NCBI GenBank assembly: GCA_947258465.1
Contig: CAMYIQ010000093.1
Coordinates: 1-19,389 of the forward strand
Length of the DNA stretch: 19,389 nt
Reading direction: 5' to 3'
Source of the DNA: an uncultured Erythrobacter sp.
GTDB lineage: Bacteria; Pseudomonadota; Alphaproteobacteria; Sphingomonadales; Sphingomonadaceae
A model generated the notes under the pieces. It was not told where the DNA came from. It searched no databases and worked only from the letters and a program-made list of their open reading frames with translations. Positions 8,165 to 15,879 of this stretch are shown piece after piece (the stretch's first letter is position 1; each line of letters begins with the position of its first letter). The translations under genes were made by a program, and so were the position numbers.

Positions 8165-9409
8165 TCAGCTCTTGCTGCGAACGAAGCGGAGGGTTTCATC
8201 GCTGATGCTCAGGAACACGGCGCGCCAGGGGTCCGAGGCGAGCGCATCAACCGTCTCGATGGCACCGGCGCGATCGAGATACGCGATTGCGCTGTTCATC
8301 CGACGGGGCTCCCATTTGAGCTTGGCCGCCAAGTCTTCCGTCTCGGCGTCTTCGACATCGTCGCTCACGAGGCGGTTAGCCAAGGTGACCGCATCGATGG
8401 CCGGATCGAAAGGCATCACGCTCGCGTCGAACTCGACGAACAGCGGTCCAAGCGGTGCGACCGACAGATCGCCATGCTCGCTCTGCCATAACATGCCGGC
8501 ATCGCGCAGATCGAGGATGCCGAGGCGAACCTCAATCGCCGACAGCCCGGTTGCTTCGGCAATGTCGTGAGGTTGAGTGTGCGGATCGAAGCTGACGGCG
8601 TGCTCGCTTGCCTGGACGAGATGCTGCGCGATCGCCACCGCGGCGGGTGACCACCCTTCCAGACCCTCGGGCACCGTGATGACATGCTTGGGCTTTGCGC
8701 CGAGCGCTGGCTTGCGACTGACGCCATGGAGCCGATCGACCAGGGCGGCCAGCTGGCCTTCAGAGGTCGGATCGATCGCTTCGCACAGGAGCGTCTGGAG
8801 AAACGGTGACAGCTGGCCGACATCGACACCGACCCGAAGCGGCACCATGCGGTTATTCCCGCCAACCAGCCCGACCAGCCCAACGTCGATCTCACGCGCA
8901 ACCCATGGCTTGGTGATCGATGTCGGTGTCAGGATGACCATGAAATGGGTCATGTCACCGAGGCCCTCCTCCATTTTCTGGCGAAGGCTGTCCCCGTGGT
9001 CGATCTCCCATTCGTCGAACCAGACCTCGATACCATTGGCCATGAGATATTCGGCGATCGGTCGGACCATCGCCTTGTCCTCGCTCGCGTGAGCCAAATA
9101 CACACGCGGCTCTGCCGCCATCTTGTCCACTCCTATGACGCTGACCTCGCCGGGATCGACCCCGAGCCGCTTTTCCAAGAGCCGTGCGAAGGCAGGCGAG
9201 CCGCTCGTCCTGATCCCTACCCGGTGACCAGGAAGACGGTCGACGAATACGACGGCATGTTTGCCCGTTTCCGGATCGACGATGGAGCCCGCCGCGCCGC
9301 GGGCTTTCGTTTCGATCGCGTCCATGGCGAGTTCCATGGCGTGGGCCTGCAGCTCTTCCGCGAAGCGGTTGGCGTCGAACGGACGACCGTTGTGGGTGAT
9401 CTTGATCAT
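8165..9409 (-). CDS. TIR-domain protein with C-terminal tandem winged-helix-like module
   Basis: Many bacterial TIR domains cleave NAD+ or make cyclic ADP-ribose signals during phage defence. This 414-residue protein has three parts. Residues 1-97 form an N-terminal domain with GSIVDPETGKHAVVFVDRLP and SGSPAFARLLEKRLG. The TIR domain spans about 102-225: RVYLAHASEDK, VWFDEWEIDHGDSLRQKMEEG (the acidic cluster where NAD-cleaving TIRs have their catalytic glutamate), FMVILTPTSITKPWVAREID. Residues about 250-414 look like two winged-helix units (IAEATGLSAIEVRLGILDLRDAGML and LAAKLKWEPRRMNSAIAYLDRAGAI). That last part resembles the upstream 173-residue protein. ATG 9409 overlaps that gene's stop (ATGA), and the RES gene starts three bases downstream, so one transcript is likely. 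NADase activity is inferred. Confidence 0.92.
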   Translation of the reverse strand: MIKITHNGRPFDANRFAEELQAHAMELAMDAIETKARGAAGSIVDPETGKHAVVFVDRLPGHRVGIRTSGSPAFARLLEKRLGVDPGEVSVIGVDKMAAEPRVYLAHASEDKAMVRPIAEYLMANGIEVWFDEWEIDHGDSLRQKMEEGLGDMTHFMVILTPTSITKPWVAREIDVGLVGLVGGNNRMVPLRVGVDVGQLSPFLQTLLCEAIDPTSEGQLAALVDRLHGVSRKPALGAKPKHVITVPEGLEGWSPAAVAIAQHLVQASEHAVSFDPHTQPHDIAEATGLSAIEVRLGILDLRDAGMLWQSEHGDLSVAPLGPLFVEFDASVMPFDPAIDAVTLANRLVSDDVEDAETEDLAAKLKWEPRRMNSAIAYLDRAGAIETVDALASDPWRAVFLSISDETLRFVRSKS

Positions 9410-9927
9410 CGGGTGTGGCTCTGGACGAAGCGGCGGAGCGACACGATCTCGTCGTCACCAACGATGAAGCCGAGCACGGGATACTCGTTCTGGATCGGCG
9501 TGCGCATCCGGTTCTGCGGAAACAATGGCACGAGCAGCCCGACCGCAGGATTGAACCGCCGGCGCGGCCAATCCGCCGCCGCTTCCAGCTCACGAACATT
9601 CCCCAGCCTGGGGTTCTCGATCATCATCCGCGCAAGCAGGACGGCATCCTTCCTGGGATCGTGCCCGGTGATCGCGGGATCGGCCGCGACGAACAGTGCA
9701 ATCGTCGTGCGCACGGACGGCATCGCGCGATTGATTGCGCTGCTCAGCTCGACGAGCCCGTCGGCCTTCAGCTCCGCCAGAGCCAGCTTGATCTGCTTGG
9801 CTTCGACACCCGGGAAAGCTTTTGCGAGGCCCTCATCGACATGAGCTGGCAAGCCATCGACGCATTGCCGCGCCATCCACGCGCCGAGCTTCTGTGCGAG
9901 CGGGCTCAGATGATCATATGTGCTCAC
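9406..9927 (-). CDS. Small winged-helix-like protein, first gene of the TIR-RES cluster
   Basis: No named family is recognised for this 173-residue protein. It looks like two small helix-turn-helix or winged-helix units: about 31-62 (LALAELKADGLVEL) and about 92-135 (ELEAAADWPRRRFNPAVGLLV). Residues 74-133 align by eye with residues 318-379 of the TIR protein: LFVAADPAITGHDPRKDAVLLA against LFVEFDASVMPFDPAIDAVTLA, then WPRRRFNPA against WEPRRMNSA. It could be a repressor, a sensor or an assembly partner. The GTG start at 9927 has GGGGA just upstream as a possible ribosome-binding site. The stop overlaps the TIR start. It is transcribed divergently from the serine-protease gene across a 377-base gap. 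Confidence 0.78.
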   Translation of the reverse strand: MSTYDHLSPLAQKLGAWMARQCVDGLPAHVDEGLAKAFPGVEAKQIKLALAELKADGLVELSSAINRAMPSVRTTIALFVAADPAITGHDPRKDAVLLARMMIENPRLGNVRELEAAADWPRRRFNPAVGLLVPLFPQNRMRTPIQNEYPVLGFIVGDDEIVSLRRFVQSHTR

Positions 9928-9964
9928 GTCTTCCCCGCGATCGTCGTTTAGAGTGCGGGCAGAC

Positions 9965-9979
9965 CTGTTCCAAAAACAG
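9965..9979. repeat. Short inverted repeat, possible operator
   Basis: CTGTT and AACAG form a perfect 5-base inverted repeat around a 5-base spacer, about 38-52 bases upstream of the GTG start of the first TIR-RES gene. That is where a repressor could block the promoter, and the gene product itself looks winged-helix-like. A site this short can occur by chance. Confidence 0.25.
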
Positions 9980-10293
9980 CACTACCGACAGCCTGCCATT
10001 CCTACCGCAATGATGCGGCGGTGGCCACAATTCGGGATGTTTGGGCACAAGGCAATAGGTAGGTCCAACGCTCAACCACACTGGGTCATCAACTCTACTG
10101 GTTGGGGTTCTTTCTGGGGCTCGACATGCAACAGCAAGAGGCCTCCATGGACAGCCGGTTTTGAGGTAGGCGGAATGCGCGGGCGATAACCGCATTGTCG
10201 GCGGAAGGCGGCAGGTCTCGGCCCAGATCCGGCCTTACAAGCTGACGACAGTCAAGGTCCGGTCCGAGTAAAAACCGCCGCTCAGGCTTGAAT

Positions 10294-10300
10294 AAGGAGG
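10294..10300 (+). promoter_or_regulatory. Strong ribosome-binding site of the serine-protease gene
   Basis: AAGGAGG lies four bases before the ATG at 10305. It is close to a perfect anti-16S match and stands out from its neighbours, most of which rely on translational coupling. It fixes the start of the protease gene. Confidence 0.8.
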
Positions 10301-10304
10301 AACA

Positions 10305-11084
10305 ATGCTCGTTCGAGTTCGACGGAAGCAAGGTGGTGCGAGGTTGTCCGCTCAGCTCCCGGTGAATGCGATGTCTCGGAGGGCGGTCGATGCTGAGGTG
10401 GAGCGCCTTCGGCATAGTGTAGTTCCGATCATCCGCAGCAAAGGTGGGCGCCCGTTTCTCGAAGGAAGTGCTGTCGCTATTTCGTACCGCGGCCGCAAAT
10501 GTCTCGCGACCGCCTTTCATGTCCTCAAGCACAACGACGGCCGACAGCTCATGTATTTCGCGGCAGACGGCTACGTTCGACCGCTTGGTGGGACGTTTGA
10601 GGTGTCCGAGAAACATGATATCGCCGTCGCCCTGCTGGATGACGCGGACATAGCCGCGCTTTCACACATCCCTTTCCTTACTGAGGACCAAATCGGATCG
10701 GCTGCGGGCGGCGACGGGCGCTTTTACGCGAGCGTGACTGGCTATCCGCACACGGCGTCCAAGCTAATGGATCGTCAGACGCTCGACACGCGGATGGAGG
10801 TTTATTCGGCTGCGGCGCGGGAGACGGTCGGTGGGTTCCTGTCAGTTCATTTCGACAAGAAGCTGGGCGCTTGGGGCGCAAATGGTCACGTTTATGTGCG
10901 TGACCCCAAGGGGAAGAGTGGCGGGGCGATCTTTGGAATGCCTCTCCTCGGCCTCAATTCGGTGCAGCCGTCGGCGCAGGCAAAATTGGTCGGCATTCCT
11001 ACTCTCTGGCGAGGCAAGGAAATCATCGGCGCAAGCGCGGCCATGCTGATCCCGCTGCTCGAAGCCGTGACGCAAGACCACTAA
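10305..11084 (+). CDS. Trypsin-like serine peptidase, cytoplasmic
   Basis: This 259-residue protein has the chymotrypsin-fold catalytic triad in order: H72 in LATAFHVL (AFHV in place of the usual AAHV), D105 in KHDIAVALL and S205 in KGKSGGAIFG (the GxSGG-like motif). The N-terminal part GSAVAISYRGRKCLATAFHV matches the first beta-barrel of trypsin-like domains. No signal peptide, membrane segment or PDZ domain follows, so it probably acts inside the cell rather than as a DegP-type periplasmic protease. The start is set by AAGGAGG four bases upstream. Trypsin-like proteases occur as effectors or accessory proteins in several defence systems, including type 1 AVAST, but this gene stands alone on its strand and any link to its neighbours is inference. 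A small hairpin follows the stop. Confidence 0.85.
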   Translation: MLVRVRRKQGGARLSAQLPVNAMSRRAVDAEVERLRHSVVPIIRSKGGRPFLEGSAVAISYRGRKCLATAFHVLKHNDGRQLMYFAADGYVRPLGGTFEVSEKHDIAVALLDDADIAALSHIPFLTEDQIGSAAGGDGRFYASVTGYPHTASKLMDRQTLDTRMEVYSAAARETVGGFLSVHFDKKLGAWGANGHVYVRDPKGKSGGAIFGMPLLGLNSVQPSAQAKLVGIPTLWRGKEIIGASAAMLIPLLEAVTQDH

Positions 11085-11085
11085 C

Positions 11086-11097
11086 GCACGAGCGTGC
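11086..11097 (+). terminator. Weak hairpin just after the protease stop
   Basis: GCAC-GAGC-GTGC can form a small stem-loop starting two bases after the TAA at 11082-11084, followed by an A/T-rich AATATATT rather than a clean T-run. It may be a weak terminator or a chance palindrome. Confidence 0.25.
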
Positions 11098-11158
11098 AAT
11101 ATATTGATCGGTGGGTGGCTTGGTTTCCATAGGGTCGATCAATGTGGCTGGAGGTCAT

Positions 11159-11335
11159 GTGAACAGCAAGAGCTTAAACGCGCCAGAGCGTCACCATTAC
11201 GTGCCTCAGGTCTATCTGCGTCGATCCGCAACGCCTGGCGACCGCAACAAGGTCGGGATCGCCGAACGGCATGGGGAGGTCGTCGCCACCGACGTCAAGT
11301 CGATCGGGTCAATCGGTTATGAGGAAGCCGGTGCA
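11159..11335 (+). pseudogene. N-terminal remnant of a DUF4238-type protein
   Basis: Translation from GTG 11159, which has GGAGG four bases upstream, gives NSKSLNAPERHHYVPQVYLR and then a segment including TDVKSIGSIGYEEAG. The H-H-Y-V-P-Q-x-Y-L-R motif and the later VKSIG are characteristic of the start of DUF4238 proteins, which are normally around 250-300 residues or more. After about residue 59 the similarity is lost. The frame runs on to a stop at 11653, but that part is Pro/Arg/Ala-rich and looks non-coding. The gene therefore seems truncated by a deletion, an insertion or a frameshift, leaving a start and ribosome-binding site without a body. A short different-frame stretch ending LNQFHERLHSDVV (stop near 11459) could be debris of this or another gene. 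Confidence 0.6.
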
Positions 11336-11735
11336 CGTCAGCGGTGCCCTATTGCAGCAGGACCACCTGAACGGAACCGCCCCGGAGTGTCTCCCGACAC
11401 GGATCAAGGGGAAAGGGCTCAATCAGTTCCACGAACGGCTGCATTCGGACGTAGTCTGACCTTCCGACCCATGGCGTCGATCGGCAGGAATGTCCCACCA
11501 CCTGGCGACCGGTTGCGGCAGCAGACCCTTTCTCGCCGCTCTGCGGCCAAATTTCGCTCACCGGCAGCCGACATCGCATTGCCCGCACTCGGGCCGGTAA
11601 TCATGTCCGCTTTGTCGGACACTCCGGTAAGTCCCCTTTGGGGAGCGGATTGACCAGAGCTGCCCTTCATTCAGCCACCCTCCCTGTCTAAAATATGAGC
11701 GCAGCGGACGATATATCGCCTGCGGGCAAGATCGT
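11336..11735. other. Gene-poor stretch between convergent genes
   Basis: No believable gene is seen on either strand. Open frames here are rich in Arg, Ser and Pro and lack family motifs. A perfect inverted repeat TGTCCG-CTTTGT-CGGACA lies at 11604-11621, flanked by two copies of CCGGTAA (11594-11600 and 11624-11630). The stretch lies between the 3' end of the DUF4238 remnant and the 3' end of the STAND gene. It may be gene debris or a short dispersed intergenic repeat. Confidence 0.45.
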
Positions 11736-14700
11736 TCAGGCTTCCATAGCCTCGATCGTCTTACGCGCATCGTCATCCGCAGCCAGCGGCACGATGCCGA
11801 GAGCCGCCTGCAATATGGTTCGCAATTTTGGCCACCCTTGCCCGGGTGCGGCGATGGCCGTGGCCAATGATTCGGAGGCCTTCTTGGATGGGCCGAACAC
11901 CGCCGGGAATTTCGTGAGTGCGGCCCACTGACTGGAGGCCAAGTGGGTGACATAGTGTTCGGCGAGCTGCCGACGATGGGGTTCCTTGAGATAATGGACC
12001 CACAGCGATTGCGCGACGAGCAGGGCGTCCGGTGCCAGACGCTCCAGCAGCGTCGCGGCGAGCGCGGAGATCGCGTGATGGGACCAATCAGTTGATGGGC
12101 ATTTGAGGACCGTGCTCCAGGCCTCAACCGTACCCTTGATGAATAGACCCTCGAGGTGATCGACCAATCGCTCCACACGTCCGCCTTGCGGATGCGCCGC
12201 CGCGTCCGCTCGCCAGCGGGCAATAGGCAGTCGATCAAGTCGATCTGCGGCGGCCAGAGCAAACGTGGCGACGACCACATGCCCTACCAGAATTTCGTCG
12301 GCGCCCTTTGACCATTCCCGGGCCTTGCCATCGTCAACGCGCATGACGTCGCGATCATTCATGGCGATTTGTTCCGCCAGCATGGCTAAGGCGTCGAGCA
12401 TTCTCGTGCCGTCAATCACGATGTCACTGAAATCCAACGTCCGCTGTGCTAGTTCAAACAGCACGGGGCCACTCGCTGCACGAAACGACATGAACGGGCT
12501 GGCACGCAGGGCCGGGGCTTCCTGCAGTGACCCGTCGAGCGATGCGCCGCAGGCAAGCTCAAGCCGGATCAGATCAAGGCGGAGAGTGTCGAGCGGTGGC
12601 GCAACGGGAGCATCGGTTACGAACGGGTCGAGGTTGCTGCACATCCCGACCAGCTTCGTCATCTCTTCATCAGTGCGCTCACCTGCTGCCCAGCCTACCG
12701 CAGCGGAGAGGACTCCACCGCTGCGACGCTGGAGCGAAAGCAGAGGTTCGCGCTCATAATCAGCCTGCATCGGCTCAAGCGCTGCAACGACCTGCCCGAA
12801 CTCACGGACCGCCTGGGCGCGATCGCCCCCCATGAAACGCGCAAGGGCTGCATCCATCTGGAGGCCGATGGTGAAGGTCGGACGCGAACCCTCCTCGATC
12901 GGGCTTCGCGCCTCATCGAAATAGTCCGCGGCCTCGGTCCATTCGTCGTTCCGCGCGGAGGCGATCGCGGCCGAGCGATAGGCATAGGCGCCACCGATAT
13001 CATCTTCCGCGCGAGGCCATTTCGGGAGCGCTTCACGCCAGAGCTGCCTGGCTTTCGGGAAGTTGCCGGCATCGCTGGTTACCTTGGCAAAGGCACAAAT
13101 GTAGATTGGGTCTGTTCCCACGACAGCGTCGAGATCACCCGCTTCGGCGATGGCGCCTTGAGGATCGCCCATATCCTCGTTGATCATGCGCAGAAGCACC
13201 GGCGCGATCGCACGAGCCATGGACGCGGCGCCGACCTTGGCGCTAAAATCGAAAGCGCTCCGCAACTTCTCCCGGAAGGCGGGCCAGCCAATGGCCTTTG
13301 ACTGATATTCCGACAGCCACAGGCGTTCAATCAAAACTGATGCCATATCGTCAGGTGCGCCGATCGAGTTCAGCACCGCACATGCATCCTCCACGGATCT
13401 GCCGTCGAGCGCTTCAATCAGCGCTGTGAATTCGTTGATGTCCTGAATCTGCGAAAACAGCCGGAGGCTGGCGAATTGCACATAGGTGCCGGCCGGGACA
13501 CCGTCCTCGTGCTCCAGCCGAGCTTTGGCGAGCCGTTCGGGAAACGTCGTCTCAAGTGCCTTGGCGACGTCGAAGAATTCGAGCGATCGAGCGACGATGA
13601 CTGCGACCGGGTAGCGAACCTTCATGATCGAGAGGAACTGGCTGAGATAGAGGAAGCGGAAGAACTGTCGACCTTCATCATCCGGAGCAGCGGCGAATTC
13701 TTCCTCGATCTTGAGCGCGATGCGCATCGCCGTGTCGGGATTTGTCTCGGTCGCGATGCGGTACTGGAGAATCCGGAAGACGAAGATGTCAATCGCCCTC
13801 CTGAAAGGCAGCGGGGGGCTCGCGTCAAGGCCGAGGCCAGTGTAGATTTCACACGCTTCGCCAACCGCCGCCCAAGTCTCGTCACTCGCGGAGAACATCC
13901 CTTGCGAGACATAGACCAATGGTCCGGCCGTCCCTGCGATGTAACAATGCATCAGGATGGAAGAGATATCCCAAGGGTTGACGGTACGATCGAGAAGGTA
14001 AATCCAGGCGAGCTGCCCATGCATCGTCTTGGTCCAGACTTGGCCGCGCAGCTCGTCGGCCGCCCCGCGCGCGAGCGGCGAAACACGGTACTCGCCGTCC
14101 TCAGTCTTTTCGAGCCATGGTCCCGCGATAATATCGACCGCGGAACCAGGTTCGGCGATCGTGCCTTGCAGGCGACCAATCGAGATCAGTCGCTTGCGCG
14201 ACAAGCGTCCGGTCATCAGGCTCGCTCGCAAAAGAAGCTCGCGCGCTCCCTCGGGCAGTTCGGAAATGAGTCGCCTAGCCTCGAACTTGATGGGGTCGAG
14301 ATCACTTGTCGTTCCGAGCAGGTCCGAATGGTCAGGCTGCGGAAAGTGCTTTGCCGCCAGCGTGCGCACACGTGCGCTGACCAGCTGCGGATGGCCCCGT
14401 GTCGAGACTTCCAGAAGTTTGGACCAGAGCATGGCGCGGTCGTCCGGGCATCCGTTCTCTTGCAGAAAAGCCTCGATCTCGTCTGCATCAAAGGGCTGCA
14501 TCTCGAATTCGCGCGCCGGATCGAGCTGGACTGCCTGCGCCAATCGGTCGGGCAATGTGCGATCCGAGGTTACCAGCAGCCGCCCACCGATCGCCTCTAG
14601 CGCGTGCCACAGCGCGCCGAGCGGCCCGGCGATCGCCCGGGGATCCGAGAGCGTATCCAGATCATCAACCACCAAGGTTCTGGCGGCCGCGCCTGCTCGC

Positions 14701-15764
14701 AACTGTTCGGCTGCTGCAACGAGCCGTGCCTTGACCTCGCCTGGACTCAGATCGCGAAGCGTCAGCCACAACGGCTCGTCACCGACAAGCGTGCTCGCGG
14801 CGGTCAGCGTCTTGCCCGAACCGGTCGATCCGTGGAGCAGAACCGTACCGGCCGCCAATCCCGCCTTCACAGCCTGTTCGCTCGCCACGCGTTGGAAATA
14901 CTGCTGGGGCAGCGGCGGCGGACCTTCCAGAGCTATTGGTTGCGCTTGGACGGCAAGGTCGCCCCCTCCCGAGGACAGGGCCGCTCGCATGAGGGTAAGC
15001 AGATCCTGCTTGGGCACATGGACTCCGGTCGCGCCGGCGAAGATCCGCAAGAACTGCGCGCGATTGAGCGGGACACCATCCTTCTGCTTCGCCGCTTCAA
15101 ACGCGGCGGTGTAGAGCGCGTCGAACGCGAGTTCGGCATCTGCCGGCGCGATCAAACTCTCCGCGCCATGCACAACGAGCCGGTCCTTGATCTTTCGGAC
15201 CAAGGCATCACCGTCCTGCTGGCCCGCCATCCACTCGATTGGCTGGATCACCTGTGCGAACAGTTCGGCCGGGCTGGCTTCTGTGAACAACTGTTTCAGC
15301 GGCACCGACAGCTTGCCTTCGTCGAGCAAGAACCGGGTAATCGACACAATTTGCTCGTCGCCGGCCGGATCATAGGATGCGGCGCGAAGGCTGTTCCAGA
15401 GATCGAGGCCTCCCCGACCACTATCGAAGGATGAACCCTGCTCGATGCCAATCCCGGATGTGGTGACGTAGCGATATCGGATCACGATGTCGGGATTGCG
15501 TGTCCGGTGCGCCCAGAAGTTGTTGATCGCGGCGACGACCGATGCCGTGCGCAAGGTAATACTGCCCGAGCCCGCCGTTTCCTTGACCTGTTCGGTCAGC
15601 GCTTTACTGCCCTCGATGCGATCGAGGTCTTCCGCGCCTTCAAGAAAGAGCTGCTCGTCATCACCTAGGTCTAACCAGACAAGGATGCTGCGCAATATCT
15701 GGTAGATATAACCGCGAAATGTATCCTGCGCTTGCCGCGCCGGATCGCTTACAAGACCGGCCAT
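11736..15764 (-). CDS. STAND NTPase with N-terminal Cap4/DUF4297-type nuclease domain (Avs-like)
   Basis: This 1342-residue protein has the layout of Avs/AVAST anti-phage sensors. Residues 1-130 form a PD-(D/E)xK-type nuclease domain of the Cap4/DUF4297 kind: FRGYIYQILRS (16-26), FLEGAEDLDRIEG with E42 and D46, then EQVK with K61. Residues about 300-560 are a STAND P-loop NTPase: Walker A GSTGSGKT (312-319) and Walker B TLVVDDLD (363-370). The remainder is helical, with TPR-like units, for example GNFPKARQLWREALPKWP near 900 followed by a similar A-x-x-Y-F repeat. In known relatives a phage protein is bound by the repeats, the protein oligomerises and the nuclease cuts DNA. The gene starts 115 bases after the SMC-like gene on the same strand. 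All catalytic motifs appear intact. Assignment to a specific Avs type is not possible by eye. Confidence 0.88.
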   Translation of the reverse strand: MAGLVSDPARQAQDTFRGYIYQILRSILVWLDLGDDEQLFLEGAEDLDRIEGSKALTEQVKETAGSGSITLRTASVVAAINNFWAHRTRNPDIVIRYRYVTTSGIGIEQGSSFDSGRGGLDLWNSLRAASYDPAGDEQIVSITRFLLDEGKLSVPLKQLFTEASPAELFAQVIQPIEWMAGQQDGDALVRKIKDRLVVHGAESLIAPADAELAFDALYTAAFEAAKQKDGVPLNRAQFLRIFAGATGVHVPKQDLLTLMRAALSSGGGDLAVQAQPIALEGPPPLPQQYFQRVASEQAVKAGLAAGTVLLHGSTGSGKTLTAASTLVGDEPLWLTLRDLSPGEVKARLVAAAEQLRAGAAARTLVVDDLDTLSDPRAIAGPLGALWHALEAIGGRLLVTSDRTLPDRLAQAVQLDPAREFEMQPFDADEIEAFLQENGCPDDRAMLWSKLLEVSTRGHPQLVSARVRTLAAKHFPQPDHSDLLGTTSDLDPIKFEARRLISELPEGARELLLRASLMTGRLSRKRLISIGRLQGTIAEPGSAVDIIAGPWLEKTEDGEYRVSPLARGAADELRGQVWTKTMHGQLAWIYLLDRTVNPWDISSILMHCYIAGTAGPLVYVSQGMFSASDETWAAVGEACEIYTGLGLDASPPLPFRRAIDIFVFRILQYRIATETNPDTAMRIALKIEEEFAAAPDDEGRQFFRFLYLSQFLSIMKVRYPVAVIVARSLEFFDVAKALETTFPERLAKARLEHEDGVPAGTYVQFASLRLFSQIQDINEFTALIEALDGRSVEDACAVLNSIGAPDDMASVLIERLWLSEYQSKAIGWPAFREKLRSAFDFSAKVGAASMARAIAPVLLRMINEDMGDPQGAIAEAGDLDAVVGTDPIYICAFAKVTSDAGNFPKARQLWREALPKWPRAEDDIGGAYAYRSAAIASARNDEWTEAADYFDEARSPIEEGSRPTFTIGLQMDAALARFMGGDRAQAVREFGQVVAALEPMQADYEREPLLSLQRRSGGVLSAAVGWAAGERTDEEMTKLVGMCSNLDPFVTDAPVAPPLDTLRLDLIRLELACGASLDGSLQEAPALRASPFMSFRAASGPVLFELAQRTLDFSDIVIDGTRMLDALAMLAEQIAMNDRDVMRVDDGKAREWSKGADEILVGHVVVATFALAAADRLDRLPIARWRADAAAHPQGGRVERLVDHLEGLFIKGTVEAWSTVLKCPSTDWSHHAISALAATLLERLAPDALLVAQSLWVHYLKEPHRRQLAEHYVTHLASSQWAALTKFPAVFGPSKKASESLATAIAAPGQGWPKLRTILQAALGIVPLAADDDARKTIEAMEA

Positions 15765-15879
15765 GGCACCGACCGCTCATGATTCAAGTATAAGATTGCG
15801 GCGCGAGACATATGCGCTTCTATCCTAGCCCTCGCAGCCAGAGGTTCCTTCCGATCATCTCGCTCAACTTCAGTTTGCA
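15765..15879 (-). promoter_or_regulatory. Gap between the SMC-like gene and the STAND gene, possible internal promoter
   Basis: These 115 bases separate genes that follow an otherwise overlapping cluster. Read on the minus strand they contain TATACT about 25 bases before the STAND ATG, a fair -10 candidate, but no clear -35 at the right distance. The gap suggests the STAND gene could be expressed separately from the upstream three genes. Confidence 0.25.

Larger units (their letters stand above)
9928..10304. other. Divergent intergenic region between the TIR-RES cluster and the protease gene
   Basis: No gene is convincing here; overlapping open frames on both strands have atypical composition and no start context. 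The stretch should hold the promoters for the minus-strand TIR-RES genes and the plus-strand protease. On the minus strand a weak TCTAAA (about 9948-9953) lies at a plausible -10 distance from the GTG start, but no good -35 is clear. A small inverted repeat (CTGTT...AACAG) lies at 9965-9979. Confidence 0.4.

Noticed and set aside
7154..8491. Plus-strand open frames opposite the RES and TIR genes
   Set aside because: The minus-strand frames hold the RES and TIR motifs; these are complementary shadows.
9914..10195. Open frames of about 90 codons on both strands in the divergent intergenic region
   Set aside because: No ribosome-binding site, and residue composition and lack of pattern argue against coding.
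13476..14600. 374-codon plus-strand open frame
   Set aside because: Antisense to the STAND gene, whose frame carries clear domains; composition fits a shadow frame.
14029..15114. 361-codon plus-strand open frame rich in Ser and Arg
   Set aside because: Shadow of the STAND nuclease-NTPase region, with no motifs.
10305..15764. Type 1 AVAST (protease plus STAND)
   Set aside because: The protease and STAND genes are convergent and separated, the STAND protein has its own nuclease domain, and no metallo-beta-lactamase gene is seen.
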